A stretch of 26,221 nt of DNA from JAWXVE01 sp044425575 (GCA_044425575.1 JAWXVE010000027.1:1-26221); one strand, 5' to 3'. Counted from the stretch's first letter, positions 1 to 7,849 are shown. Notes: generated by a model not told the origin, from the letters alone. Program-made: numbers and translations.

Positions 1-467
1 GCAGGTCCCATGCCTGCAATGTCTTGCCAAAAGCTAATTCTACGCTTATGTCTTACCTCCATACTAATCATCTCTGTTTCCATGATTCCACGTACTAATT
101 CTGGGTCAGTTCCATCTACAATAAGAAAAATCCCTTTCTTAATGAATTCATCTTCTGACTCACTTGCTGCCTCTTCTAAAGCCAAAAGACCTTCCTTACG
201 TGCTAAATTAGATAAATCTATAATCTGCTGTATGATCCCAGGTGTATTGGACACCGATTTTTTCAATATTAAACGAAAACTCTTTAATCCATCCAAGTAT
301 TCTGGTAATGGATACGATGTTAACACTGCACAAAAACATCCACCTACTGTAATTAAGATAGAAGGAAAATTCACAAAACTAATTAAGGCTTGAAATCCAT
401 CTAATACAATAGCAAATATTACTAAACCAATACATAAAATGAGTCCAACTATTGATGCTATATCCAC
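1..467 (-). CDS. motA: Flagellar stator protein MotA (partial, C-terminus beyond left edge)
   Basis: MotA with MotB forms the proton-conducting stator that turns the flagellum. The minus-strand frame is open from a GTG start at 465-467 to the window edge and gives 155 residues, about 60% of a usual MotA. The N-terminus (VDIASIVGLILCIGLVIFAI) is the first membrane helix, and a second hydrophobic stretch (about residues 32-50, with ILITVGG) follows. The cytoplasmic part contains LSNLARKEGLLALEEA and the segment near residues 117-142 (FLIVDGTDPELVRGIMETEM), both typical of MotA. The GTG start is chosen because AGGTGA lies five bases upstream, overlapping the flbD stop; only 9 bases separate the two genes, so they are probably translationally coupled. 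The conserved prolines of the third and fourth helices lie outside the window. Identification is from family knowledge and is secure; the symbol could also be pomA if the motor is sodium-driven. Confidence 0.93.
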   Translation of the reverse strand, partial: MDIASIVGLILCIGLVIFAIVLDGFQALISFVNFPSILITVGGCFCAVLTSYPLPEYLDGLKSFRLILKKSVSNTPGIIQQIIDLSNLARKEGLLALEEAASESEDEFIKKGIFLIVDGTDPELVRGIMETEMISMEVRHKRRISFWQDIAGMGP

Positions 468-476
468 ACTACTCAC

Positions 477-674
477 CTATTTTCGCAAAATTCCAGCAAA
501 AATTTCCTTTCTATACGATTTTACTAAATTTTCAACCAATTGTCTACTTTCTTTTACAATTATTTTTCTTCCCGTTGTAAGAGTCAGCAAAGTATCAGGT
601 GTTTCCTCAATTGTTTCGATTAAATCACAATTGATTATAAATTTCTCATCGTTGAGTTTGGTTACTTCTATCAT
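477..674 (-). CDS. flbD: FlbD/SwrD-type flagellar protein
   Basis: This is a 65-residue protein of the FlbD family (SwrD/YlzI in Bacillus subtilis), where it raises flagellar torque needed for swarming. It begins MIEVTKLNDEKFIINCDLIE and contains IEETPDTLLTLTTGRKIIVKES, the hallmark pattern of the family, close to the usual length of 60-75 residues. An upstream in-frame ATG at 714-716 would add 14 residues (MIRDRHMEIAWVER), but these do not match the family and lie under an intercistronic hairpin. The ATG at 672-674 has GGTGGAG just before it, so I use it. It lies between flgE and motA; the motA ribosome binding site overlaps its stop codon. In B. subtilis swrD also follows flgE but precedes fliL. 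The direct link to motA here fits the proposed role in stator function (inference). Confidence 0.9.
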   Translation of the reverse strand: MIEVTKLNDEKFIINCDLIETIEETPDTLLTLTTGRKIIVKESRQLVENLVKSYRKEIFAGILRK

Positions 675-735
675 TCTCTCCACCCATGCTATTTCCATAT
701 GTCTATCACGTATCATGATAGCATCATCACATAAT

Positions 736-780
736 GATAGAGAACTATTCTTGTTCTTAGAACTGCCATAGTTCTCTATC
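736..780 (-). repeat. Perfect 13-bp inverted repeat between flgE and flbD
   Basis: The arms GATAGAGAACTAT (736-748) and ATAGTTCTCTATC (768-780) are perfectly complementary, with a 19-base loop that itself holds the palindrome GTTCTTAGAAC (753-763). On the transcribed minus strand the hairpin begins 12 bases after the flgE stop. No run of T follows it, so it does not look like an intrinsic terminator. It may act as an RNA stability or processing element, or as an attenuator that sets the ratio of hook protein to FlbD/MotA. The pairing is seen directly; the function is inference. Confidence 0.75.
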
Positions 781-792
781 TGCTATTACTTA

Positions 793-2469
793 TTATCGTT
801 TCAAGTTAACCAACTCTTCAATCATGGAGTCTGATACGGTAATAATTCTACTGTTTGCTTGGAATCCTCTCTGAGTAATAATCATATCTGCGAATTCTTG
901 GGATAAGTCAACATTACTCATCTCCAATGTACCTGTGGTCATAGAACCACCATTTGCAGAAATATCTACTCCAATTCCGTCAAAATCTCCAGAGTTCAAT
1001 GTAGCTGCGTATAAGTTGTCTCCAACCTTCTCGAGTCCAGAAGCATTGGCAAATTCTGCTACTGCAATTTGTCCAAGTAGGCGGTACATTCCATTATCAT
1101 AAGAAGCATAAATCGTACCATCTGTCTGAATAGTAATACCTGATATTTCGCCAAGCTGTCTGCCTGTTCCCACCCCTGAGGTATTTCCGTTGGTAGCACT
1201 TACTGTAGAAGTACCATTGTTATCATACATAGAGGAAGTTGCGAAATCTACTGTAATATCTGAGAAATTACCATATCCTCCTAATGTTAAGGTAGAAGAC
1301 GTACTACCTACATTACCATTAACATTACTAAAGGTACCATTGTCTGTACTATATTGAAGAATACATCCTTCAAAATTGCGACCTGTGATTTCGATCTCTG
1401 TAGTAAGATCGTCTGGTGTACTATGCAAGCCAGCCATGGTACCCGAACCAGCCAAGTAGTCTGCAATGGATTGAGTGTCACCCGTAACAGTATCTGTAAT
1501 AGTATAATTCAATAATTCATCTGCATCGTCTAATCCATAGGCTTTGGCAAGGGCATCTAATAATTCTGCATTCTCCAGATCACTTACTGTTAATGTAGTA
1601 TTAACATCAACAGTAGCCGAGGCTCCACTTGCGTCTGTGTACTCAATAAGTCCTGTATCTTGATACGTACTTGCAAGTGTCATAGTCTTCGCATCTGTAA
1701 TGAAAGTCGGCCCTCCTAATACAAGGTCTGGATATTGGTCTAAGACCGAAGTATTATTAGAATCCAGTAAATCTGTTACTTCTACTGTGTACTCTCCAGT
1801 GGTATCTGTTTCAGATGTTGCTTTTACAGTAAGTTTCACTGTATAGCTATATCCTAAATCATCATATACGGTAAGATTCATAATTTTACCTGCATCACTA
1901 TTAACATCTGTATCATTCTTATCAATAATTCCTGATATGTATGCTTCTGTAGTAGATTCTGGTGGGTATGTCATATTCTCCGCGCTCATAATGGTAAGTG
2001 GTTGCACGGTATCTTGTTGAATATCAGTACCTTCTGCATTCACGCCCCACCCCATAACATTGTAACCAGTACTTGTCATGGCAAGGTTACCTGCACCATC
2101 TACGTAAAATGCACCTGCACGTGTAAAGTAATTATTGACACCATCACTTACTACAAAGAATGAATCTCCAGAAAGTGAAATATCAAAAGGATTACTTGTG
2201 GTCTGAGTAGAACCAGCGGTAGCAACTGTTGTAGTAATTGCTCCTGTGGTTACACCAAGACCGATTTGTACTGCATTCACACCACCTACACCAGTTGTTT
2301 CATTTGCTCCTGATGCATATTGTGTTGTTTGGTACATAAGTTCACTAAAAGTAACGGTACTTGCTTTAAATGCAACTGTGTTAACATTGGCAATATTATT
2401 ACCAATTACATCCATTCTTGTCTGGTGTGTAGTAAGACCTGATACACCAGAGTACAATGATCTCATCAT
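793..2469 (-). CDS. flgE: Flagellar hook protein FlgE (large variant)
   Basis: FlgE polymerises into the flexible hook joining the rod to the filament. The N-terminus (MRSLYSGVSGL, then IGNNIANVNTVAFK at about 22-35) is the rod/hook signature, followed by the FlgE/F/G region with DGDGYF-like FFVVSDG and FTRAGAFYVDGAGNLAMTS (about 115-135). The C-terminus has SNVDLSQEFADMIITQRGF and ends in a helix (DSMIEELVNLKR) that packs in the coiled-coil core. At 558 residues it is about twice the Bacillus subtilis FlgE (264) and longer than the Salmonella protein (403). The extra length is a Thr/Ser/Asp-rich central region of roughly residues 165-430, presumably surface-exposed. Start: two adjacent ATGs; the first is 10 bases after AGGAGG, the second 13, so I use the first. 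It lies between the TIGR02530-type gene and flbD in the operon. Confidence 0.96.
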   Translation of the reverse strand: MMRSLYSGVSGLTTHQTRMDVIGNNIANVNTVAFKASTVTFSELMYQTTQYASGANETTGVGGVNAVQIGLGVTTGAITTTVATAGSTQTTSNPFDISLSGDSFFVVSDGVNNYFTRAGAFYVDGAGNLAMTSTGYNVMGWGVNAEGTDIQQDTVQPLTIMSAENMTYPPESTTEAYISGIIDKNDTDVNSDAGKIMNLTVYDDLGYSYTVKLTVKATSETDTTGEYTVEVTDLLDSNNTSVLDQYPDLVLGGPTFITDAKTMTLASTYQDTGLIEYTDASGASATVDVNTTLTVSDLENAELLDALAKAYGLDDADELLNYTITDTVTGDTQSIADYLAGSGTMAGLHSTPDDLTTEIEITGRNFEGCILQYSTDNGTFSNVNGNVGSTSSTLTLGGYGNFSDITVDFATSSMYDNNGTSTVSATNGNTSGVGTGRQLGEISGITIQTDGTIYASYDNGMYRLLGQIAVAEFANASGLEKVGDNLYAATLNSGDFDGIGVDISANGGSMTTGTLEMSNVDLSQEFADMIITQRGFQANSRIITVSDSMIEELVNLKR

Positions 2470-2546
2470 AAGTATTTGACCTCCTATTCGTCATGCCGTA
2501 TTTTGTTCCTTCAATCAGTCCAGAACGTAGCTTCCCTAAGGTCCAG

Positions 2547-2942
2547 CTAGATAATTACGGCTCCATCAATATTGGTAAATATTTGTTTATTTGTCTGTTC
2601 TTGATCCATTGCAGTAACAACTGTACTACTTGGCACATTTACAATAAATGCCAAAGAATCCATAAGTACTAAAGACTCGTTAATTCCCTTTTCGCTTGCT
2701 TTGGTTGCCGCTTCATTTAATCGTGTTAATTGATCATCTGTTAGTTCAATATTGCGATCTTGTAAACGATTGGTAGCATGCTTGGAGAATTTCAATTCAC
2801 CATCTTGCAAACTGCTCTTTTGCTCTAAGATTTCTTGAAAGCTAGTGGTATTCGTCTGTAAGCTTTGTGCGGTTTGAGTCTTATTTAAATATTGATCTTG
2901 TAACTGCTCTATGGATTGAAACCCGCTGTTTTGAATCTTCAT
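2547..2942 (-). CDS. Flagellar operon protein, TIGR02530/Flagellar_put family
   Basis: This 131-residue protein belongs to the small family annotated as flagellar operon protein (TIGR02530), found between flgD and flgE in many Firmicutes and spirochaetes; its biochemical role is not established. The N-terminal 45 residues are Gln/Thr-rich and low in complexity. The conserved core begins at LKFSKHATNRLQDRNIEL (about 50-67) and runs through LNEAATKASEKGINESLVLMDSLAFIVNV to the end, finishing IFTNIDGAVII, which is the family ending. A clear AAGGAGGAG lies just upstream of the ATG. It has no signal peptide or membrane segment, so it is likely cytoplasmic or exported by the flagellar system. Its position beside the hook cap and hook genes suggests a job in hook assembly (inference). 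Confidence 0.85.
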   Translation of the reverse strand: MKIQNSGFQSIEQLQDQYLNKTQTAQSLQTNTTSFQEILEQKSSLQDGELKFSKHATNRLQDRNIELTDDQLTRLNEAATKASEKGINESLVLMDSLAFIVNVPSSTVVTAMDQEQTNKQIFTNIDGAVII

Positions 2943-2984
2943 GCGTCTCCTCCTTGAGAATGAGTCCTCTCCATTAATTACTAT

Positions 2985-3713
2985 TTATACTGCTTCTGTG
3001 TCTTCAACGTCCGTGTCTTCAACCTCTGTGTCTTCTGTTTCAGTATCATCATCTAACAATCCGTTCACTAATTTTAGTTCATCCATTTTTTCTCGGTATT
3101 CTTCTACAGAAGTTTGTACATCTGTTCCAAGGAATGATAATTCATAATCTGACATAGCATCATACTCTTCCATCATAGCATCAATGGTATCCATATCACT
3201 AATCGTAAGATTAGCAACCGTTGGAAGTGTTGACATATTTACCACAAATAAGTACGCCTTATCTGCTGCATCTAAATAGGTGGAATCCGCTACTGAATCT
3301 AAATCATCAAGCGAGTAAAGAGAACCATTCACTGATAAGTATGCATTTCCATTTTCAATCTGCACGTAATCTACTGGTCCACGTACGTATGTACTTGATC
3401 CCGTGGTATCACTTGTGACTGCTATAATTACTTCCTGTCCTACGAGAGCACTTGCTCGTTGTAATTCCATATTCGTGGATAAGTTTTGCATTTCCTCTAA
3501 TTCCGAGAAAGTAGCTAATTGAGAAATATACTCTGTGTTAGAAGTTGGTTCTAATGGATCTTGGTACTGCATTTGTACAACGAGTAATTGTAAGAAAGCA
3601 TCTTTATCAAGGGTTGATCCATCTGTTGAGTTGGATGCTGTTGTAGTTGATAGGGATGTAGCCGATGCACTTGTATCTACAATTGTTCCATCTACAATAT
3701 AAGCTGTTGACAT
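2985..3713 (-). CDS. flgD: Flagellar hook-capping protein FlgD
   Basis: FlgD caps the growing hook and is needed for FlgE polymerisation; it is removed when the hook is complete. The conserved N-terminal block DKDAFLQLLVVQMQYQDPLEP (about residues 36-56) followed by NTEYISQLATFSELEEMQNL is the family signature. The centre (about 90-135) includes LVGQEVIIAVTSD and a short beta-rich region. The 242 residues are somewhat longer than the B. subtilis homologue because the C-terminus ends in a strongly acidic run of five-residue units (see the repeat at 2995-3054). The start has AAAGGAG six bases upstream. It follows fliK and precedes the TIGR02530-type gene, the usual order in Clostridia and Bacillus. 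Confidence 0.95.
   Translation of the reverse strand: MSTAYIVDGTIVDTSASATSLSTTTASNSTDGSTLDKDAFLQLLVVQMQYQDPLEPTSNTEYISQLATFSELEEMQNLSTNMELQRASALVGQEVIIAVTSDTTGSSTYVRGPVDYVQIENGNAYLSVNGSLYSLDDLDSVADSTYLDAADKAYLFVVNMSTLPTVANLTISDMDTIDAMMEEYDAMSDYELSFLGTDVQTSVEEYREKMDELKLVNGLLDDDTETEDTEVEDTDVEDTEAV
2995..3054 (-). repeat. 15-bp tandem repeat coding the acidic FlgD tail
   Basis: Four consecutive 15-base units are visible at 2995-3009, 3010-3024, 3025-3039 and the more diverged 3040-3054. On the coding strand they give five-residue units such as VEDTE, VEDTD, TEDTE and DDDTE at the end of FlgD. Units two and one differ by only two bases, so recent duplication is likely. A unit gain or loss would not shift the frame, so tail length may vary between strains (inference). 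Confidence 0.85.
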
Positions 3714-3737
3714 ATTGTCTCCTTTCCATTTCTTATA

Positions 3738-5159
3738 CTAAGCCGTATAATCAACTGTGTTTCCATTTTCTTTCATCATTTCTACTGCAATTTGTTCTTC
3801 TTGTGTTAAATCATCTTCATCAATTTCATTGGATAAGTCTAGATTAATCTTTCTTCGATTTCCCTTATCTTGTTCTTCTTGTCCTTGATTCGAATGATTC
3901 TGGTCTAAGTTACGCTCAAATTCATGGGTTGCAATGGTAACTTCAATTGCTTGCACTTTAATGCCATTTTCTTGAAGCGTTTCCTTAAGTTGTACCATTT
4001 GACTTTCAATCGCTTCTCTTGCCATTTCATTTTGTGCTCGAAATTGTGCCGTGAGTTGTCCATCTTTCAATGCCACATTTACATTCACCGTGCCTAACGT
4101 CGCTGGCTGTAGTTGTATCTCCATTTCAGTAACTGTAGGATCTACATTGACTTTGATGTATTCTACCAACTGTTCTACAATTTGCTGTGATGTTACCGTT
4201 TGTGTGGTTGAGTTAGCATTAAGAACTGCATCCAACTTTTCTTGCACTTGTGATACAATGCCAATTACTGGCGTTTTGCCATCCTCTTGGGGCAATTCTT
4301 CTTGTGATTGACTGCCATTATCTGCAAAATTCGAATTCTCTTTGGCGTTACTATTTGCACTTTCCTTACTGGCAGTTACCGTAACAATCGATTCTTCTCC
4401 ATCGCTTTCTTCCACATCTATCTGCTCCGTGGTTGTTACGACTTCTTTTTCCTGGGCTACAATCTCACTTGATACTGCCGTTTGTTCTACTGTCTGTGGA
4501 TTCCCATCATCTGTCATAGATAACTGTTGTTCATCTGTTAATACGCTATGCTGCATCTGTTCCAATGTTACTAAAATGTCATCTTGGTTCATTCCATACT
4601 CGACTGCCACATCAGATATAATTCCATTGGCAATTGTAGATAAATCTTGGAACGTGCTATAGAGCTCTTCATTCATAATAAGACTCATTACGTCTGATTC
4701 ACCTGAAATTGTAGTTACAAGCAACGAAAGTGATTCCATATTGAATAAATCCACATTCGTGAGTCCTAGTTCTTGCATCATTGCATTGATTTCATCTACT
4801 GATACTCCTAGCGAATCTGCAATTTGTTCTTTAAAAGACTCTGCTTGTTCCGTAATCTCACTCTCTAGCTTTGTGGCATCTTCCTTGGAAATAGATGTTT
4901 CTTTGCTCGTCTGGTTTGTCTTAGAATCTGTTGTTGTTTCTCTTCTACTAGTAGATTCTGTCTTACTAGTATCTTGTGTATATTGTGATGACTGCTGTAC
5001 AGCATTACTAGTGACCGTTTGATTCTCGAACTCAGTAGCACTTTGATTCATAAATTGAGAAAAATCCGTTTGTTGCATAAAACTATTTGCATTTGCAGAA
5101 TTTGTGTAGCTTGCATTTTCTGAATACATAGTATATCCAGATACTGCTTTACTTGTCAT
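3738..5159 (-). CDS. fliK: Flagellar hook-length control protein FliK
   Basis: FliK is secreted during hook growth, measures hook length and switches the export gate from hook to filament substrates. The 473-residue protein has a long, Gln/Ser/Thr-rich N-terminal two-thirds, expected of the disordered ruler region. The conserved C-terminal Flg_hook domain lies at about residues 330-410, with MEIQLQPATLGTVNVNVALK and LTAQFRAQNEMAREAIESQM, including the family LxPxxLGxVxV pattern. A charged tail follows (EEQDKGNRRKINLDLSNEID). The N-terminus has no cleavable signal peptide, as expected for flagellar export substrates. The ATG follows GGAGGAATAAGA. It lies between the MotE/YlxF-like gene and flgD, as in B. 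subtilis. Sequence outside the C-terminal domain is poorly conserved in this family, so the call rests on the domain and the context. Confidence 0.94.
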   Translation of the reverse strand: MTSKAVSGYTMYSENASYTNSANANSFMQQTDFSQFMNQSATEFENQTVTSNAVQQSSQYTQDTSKTESTSRRETTTDSKTNQTSKETSISKEDATKLESEITEQAESFKEQIADSLGVSVDEINAMMQELGLTNVDLFNMESLSLLVTTISGESDVMSLIMNEELYSTFQDLSTIANGIISDVAVEYGMNQDDILVTLEQMQHSVLTDEQQLSMTDDGNPQTVEQTAVSSEIVAQEKEVVTTTEQIDVEESDGEESIVTVTASKESANSNAKENSNFADNGSQSQEELPQEDGKTPVIGIVSQVQEKLDAVLNANSTTQTVTSQQIVEQLVEYIKVNVDPTVTEMEIQLQPATLGTVNVNVALKDGQLTAQFRAQNEMAREAIESQMVQLKETLQENGIKVQAIEVTIATHEFERNLDQNHSNQGQEEQDKGNRRKINLDLSNEIDEDDLTQEEQIAVEMMKENGNTVDYTA

Positions 5160-5212
5160 TCTTATTCCTCCTTCCTTATATAGTTATCAATGTACTAACT
5201 ACTTCTATTATA

Positions 5213-5229
5213 TCGGCTTAGCCGTTATA
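5213..5229 (-). other. Short hairpin between MotE-like gene and fliK
   Basis: CGGC (5214-5217) and GCCG (5221-5224) pair around a three-base loop, with a further four A/T pairs outside one mismatch. It starts a few bases after the stop of the MotE-like gene on the transcribed strand and has no T-run, so it may be an mRNA 3'-end stabiliser rather than a terminator. The evidence is weak. Confidence 0.3.
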
Positions 5230-5231
5230 CC

Positions 5232-6056
5232 TTATGATTCTGGATCCATAATCTTAGTTACTAAAGATGCGATTTCCGAATCCATTACACCTAAGATTGC
5301 TCCTCTGTCTGTTGCTGACATAACACCTAGGATTCTAGCTACTAGTGCTAAGTCATTTGTCATTTCTTCAAAAATTGCTGCTGCTTCTTTTGGACTCATC
5401 TCCGAATAGGCTTTAGCATAATCTGTGATTTCTTCTGTTTCCTCAAGTTGTTGCACTACTTGCTTATATAAGTATTCTGCTGTAGTTGGGTCAATACTTT
5501 CATAGTATTCTACATATGCTTCCACCCCCGGTCCATTGTCTGCGTATATTACTTCATCATAGAACTGAGTTTTAATGCGCTGAAATTCTACTTGGCTATC
5601 TTCAAAGGTTTCTAAACGTTCTACTTCTGCTTTTAAAGTGGCTATATCGCTTGCAGCCGAACTTACGTCTGCTTCAGCCGCAGCCAACTCGCTTTCTAAA
5701 CGTGCTATTTCATCTACTGCTGACTGTAAACTAGTGTATCCTGAGTAAGCTGTAGCGTCATTGGTTTCTGTTATATCACTAGATGGTAAAATATTCTGAA
5801 TAACTGGTACATCTTGTAATGCTGGTGTTAATACACTAGAGGCAAATCCACCCACATCAAGCTTAATCAGTAATGCCAAAATAAAGAGCCATATTATAAC
5901 AATAACTAGGGTTACTAATATCGTAGATACAGGATTACTAGAGCTAGTTTCTTCTAAATCTTCGCTCTCTTTTGCTAAATCCTTCGCCCTTTGCTTTGCT
6001 AACTTTTTTTGCAGTTTTGCTTCTTTTTTCGTTTCTTTTATTGCTTCGTTTGCCAC
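5232..6056 (-). CDS. MotE/YlxF-like membrane-anchored flagellar protein
   Basis: This gene occupies the ylxF position of the B. subtilis fla/che operon (fliJ-ylxF-fliK). The 274-residue protein starts with a Lys-rich cytoplasmic stretch (residues 1-35), then one membrane helix (about 44-65, STILVTLVIVIIWLFILALL). An acidic heptad-like coiled coil follows (about 109-152, with LESELAAAEADVSSAASDIA), and then a C-terminal helical domain (about 217-270). The C-terminal domain, with MSPKEAAAIFEEM and ILGVMSATDRGAILGVM, resembles the MgtE N-terminal repeat fold shared with FliG and MotE. MotE in Gram-negatives is a periplasmic chaperone of MotC; a comparable role here is inference. The start is GTG, seven bases after AGAGGG; no ATG is available nearby. 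It lies 24 bases after fliJ. Confidence 0.85.
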   Translation of the reverse strand: MANEAIKETKKEAKLQKKLAKQRAKDLAKESEDLEETSSSNPVSTILVTLVIVIIWLFILALLIKLDVGGFASSVLTPALQDVPVIQNILPSSDITETNDATAYSGYTSLQSAVDEIARLESELAAAEADVSSAASDIATLKAEVERLETFEDSQVEFQRIKTQFYDEVIYADNGPGVEAYVEYYESIDPTTAEYLYKQVVQQLEETEEITDYAKAYSEMSPKEAAAIFEEMTNDLALVARILGVMSATDRGAILGVMDSEIASLVTKIMDPES

Positions 6057-6080
6057 TCTTCAACCCTCTATCTACTAAAG

Positions 6081-6527
6081 TTATTCTTCCTTTTGTCCAT
6101 ATCGGTAACTTGTTAATTCGTCAATTTCTTTTACTTCTTCCACTTGTAAAGCAAGCTTGTATTCTTCAAATTCTCGTTCTCTTAATTGTTCATAGGTTTT
6201 TCGTTCTCTCATAAGCCGTGTGAGAATCTCTTGTTCCTTAGCCACTCGCTTAACGGCCCGTTCTACTTCACCTTGTTGTGTTACAATTTGATCTTCGATA
6301 TATTTCACTTGTGCTTGATTCTCCAAAAGCTGTCTTACTTGCAGCGCTGACTTTCGATTTCTCTTAGCAATTTCATAGATAATCACACGATGTTGATTCA
6401 TCTGATGCAAGATTTCTTCCTCTTGGTTCAGCAAGCGTTTCGCCTGCATGAATTGATTTTTCTGTTGGTCTTCAAACTTTCGCTTAATGGTAAGCACATT
6501 TTGTAATCGAAAAGAAAACTTAGCCAA
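6081..6527 (-). CDS. fliJ: Flagellar export chaperone/ATPase stalk protein FliJ
   Basis: FliJ sits as a coiled-coil stalk in the FliI ATPase ring and links it to the export gate protein FlhA. The 148 residues match the usual length (about 147 in B. subtilis and Salmonella) and are almost wholly charged helix, with FSFRLQNVLTIKRKFEDQQK at the start, a family pattern. The start codon is TTG at 6525-6527, supported by AAGGAG seven bases upstream. That ribosome binding site lies inside the last codons of fliI, and only two bases separate the fliI stop from the TTG, so translation is probably coupled. Low primary-sequence conservation is normal in this family; context and shape support the call. 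Confidence 0.93.
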   Translation of the reverse strand: MAKFSFRLQNVLTIKRKFEDQQKNQFMQAKRLLNQEEEILHQMNQHRVIIYEIAKRNRKSALQVRQLLENQAQVKYIEDQIVTQQGEVERAVKRVAKEQEILTRLMRERKTYEQLREREFEEYKLALQVEEVKEIDELTSYRYGQKEE

Positions 6528-6529
6528 AG

Positions 6530-7849
6530 TTATTCTCCTTTTTGCTCATCTTCTGCAAAAATAGTTTCTAGCATCTGTAAGGATTCCTCTACTGTGATTT
6601 TATCATCCACCTCTTGTTGCAAGAATTGATTAATAACATCGATTTTCTGTATGGCATCATCAATTTTTGCATTGGATCCTTTTTTGTATGCTCCTATGTT
6701 AATCAAATCTTCTGCTTCTTGATAAATAGCGAGGACACTTTTTACCTTGCCTGCTAATTGTTTGTGTTCTCTGGTAGAGATTTGGGACATACATCTAGAT
6801 ATACTTTGCAATACATCAATTGCCGGATAATGATTCTTATGCCCTAATTTTCTACTAAGCATAATATGCCCATCGAGTATACTTCTAGCTGTATCTGTAA
6901 TTGGTTCATTAAAATCATCCCCATCTACTAATACTGTATATAGTCCTGTAATGGATCCTTGTGTTGCACAACCTGCTCGTTCTAACAATTTAGGCAGTTG
7001 GGAGTATACACTAGGTGGATATCCTCTTGTAACAGGTGGTTCTCCACTTGCTAATCCAATCTCTCTTTGTGCCATACAAAATCTAGTAAGAGAATCCATC
7101 ATAAGTAAAACATCTTTTCCCTGGTCTCTATAATACTCTGCAATTGCAGTTGCCGTCTTAGCGGCTTTATTTCTTTCTAATGCAGTTTTATCAGAAGTAG
7201 CTACTACTAGGATAGAACGCTTCATTCCCTCTTCTCCAAGGTCTCGTTCTATGAATTCTCGCACTTCTCTGCCACGTTCACCAATGAGTGCGATTACATT
7301 AATGTCTGCCTTTGTATTACGTGCAAACATGCCAAGTAGCGTGGATTTTCCAACTCCTGAACCTGCAAAAATACCAATTCTCTGCCCTTTACCAACTGTA
7401 ATGAGACCATCTACCGCCTTTACACCTAATGGCAATATTTCATGAATCATTTCTCTTGTTAAAGCATCTGGTGCTTTACATTCAGCCGGATAAGAAACAC
7501 CTGTTTCTACATCTGCACCATCTACCGGTCTACCTAATCCATCTAATACTTTTCCCAGAAAATTCGGTGAAATTTGAACGCTGAGTTCATATCCCATATT
7601 CTCAACCATGCAACCAAGTCCAATACCTGCGGTATCTTCATAGGGCATGAGAAGGGTCTTCTTATCCTTAAATCCTACCACTTCTGCCATGATGGAATCT
7701 CCCGAACTACCTTCAAGGTAGATTTGGCAAACGTCATTCAGTTTTGCTTCTGGACCAACTGATTCGATGGTAAGTCCAACTATATTGGCAATCTTCCCCA
7801 TTTTCTTATAGTAAGTTTGCCCTAATACTTGTTCATACTTTTCTAGCAT
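6530..7849 (-). CDS. fliI: Flagellum-specific ATPase FliI
   Basis: FliI is the ATPase of the flagellar type III export apparatus, homologous to the F1 beta subunit. The 439 residues equal the usual length. The N-terminal beta-barrel domain (1-95) contains IVGLTIESVGPEAKLNDVC. The catalytic domain has the Walker A GIFAGSGVGKST (about 159-170), the conserved ERGREVREF (about 191-199) and the Walker B DVLLMMDSLTRF (about 246-257). SITGLYTVLVDGDDFNEPI and SRKLGHKNHYPAIDVLQSISR then follow, all diagnostic of FliI/YscN. Its ATG is preceded by CAGGAG with a five-base gap. It lies between fliH, its regulator, and fliJ. Confidence 0.98.
   Translation of the reverse strand: MLEKYEQVLGQTYYKKMGKIANIVGLTIESVGPEAKLNDVCQIYLEGSSGDSIMAEVVGFKDKKTLLMPYEDTAGIGLGCMVENMGYELSVQISPNFLGKVLDGLGRPVDGADVETGVSYPAECKAPDALTREMIHEILPLGVKAVDGLITVGKGQRIGIFAGSGVGKSTLLGMFARNTKADINVIALIGERGREVREFIERDLGEEGMKRSILVVATSDKTALERNKAAKTATAIAEYYRDQGKDVLLMMDSLTRFCMAQREIGLASGEPPVTRGYPPSVYSQLPKLLERAGCATQGSITGLYTVLVDGDDFNEPITDTARSILDGHIMLSRKLGHKNHYPAIDVLQSISRCMSQISTREHKQLAGKVKSVLAIYQEAEDLINIGAYKKGSNAKIDDAIQKIDVINQFLQQEVDDKITVEESLQMLETIFAEDEQKGE

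Noticed and set aside
10..393. Plus-strand open frame at the left edge
   Set aside because: It is antisense to motA, which has clear homology features and a ribosome binding site on the minus strand.
2547..2942. Toxin-antitoxin or orphan small gene
   Set aside because: The pattern LKFSKHATNRLQDRNIEL and the position between flgD and flgE fit the known flagellar operon protein family.
4051..5022. Several plus-strand open frames rich in Ser, Cys and Val
   Set aside because: They are shadows of the Gln/Thr/Ser-rich fliK coding sequence; they lack ribosome binding sites.
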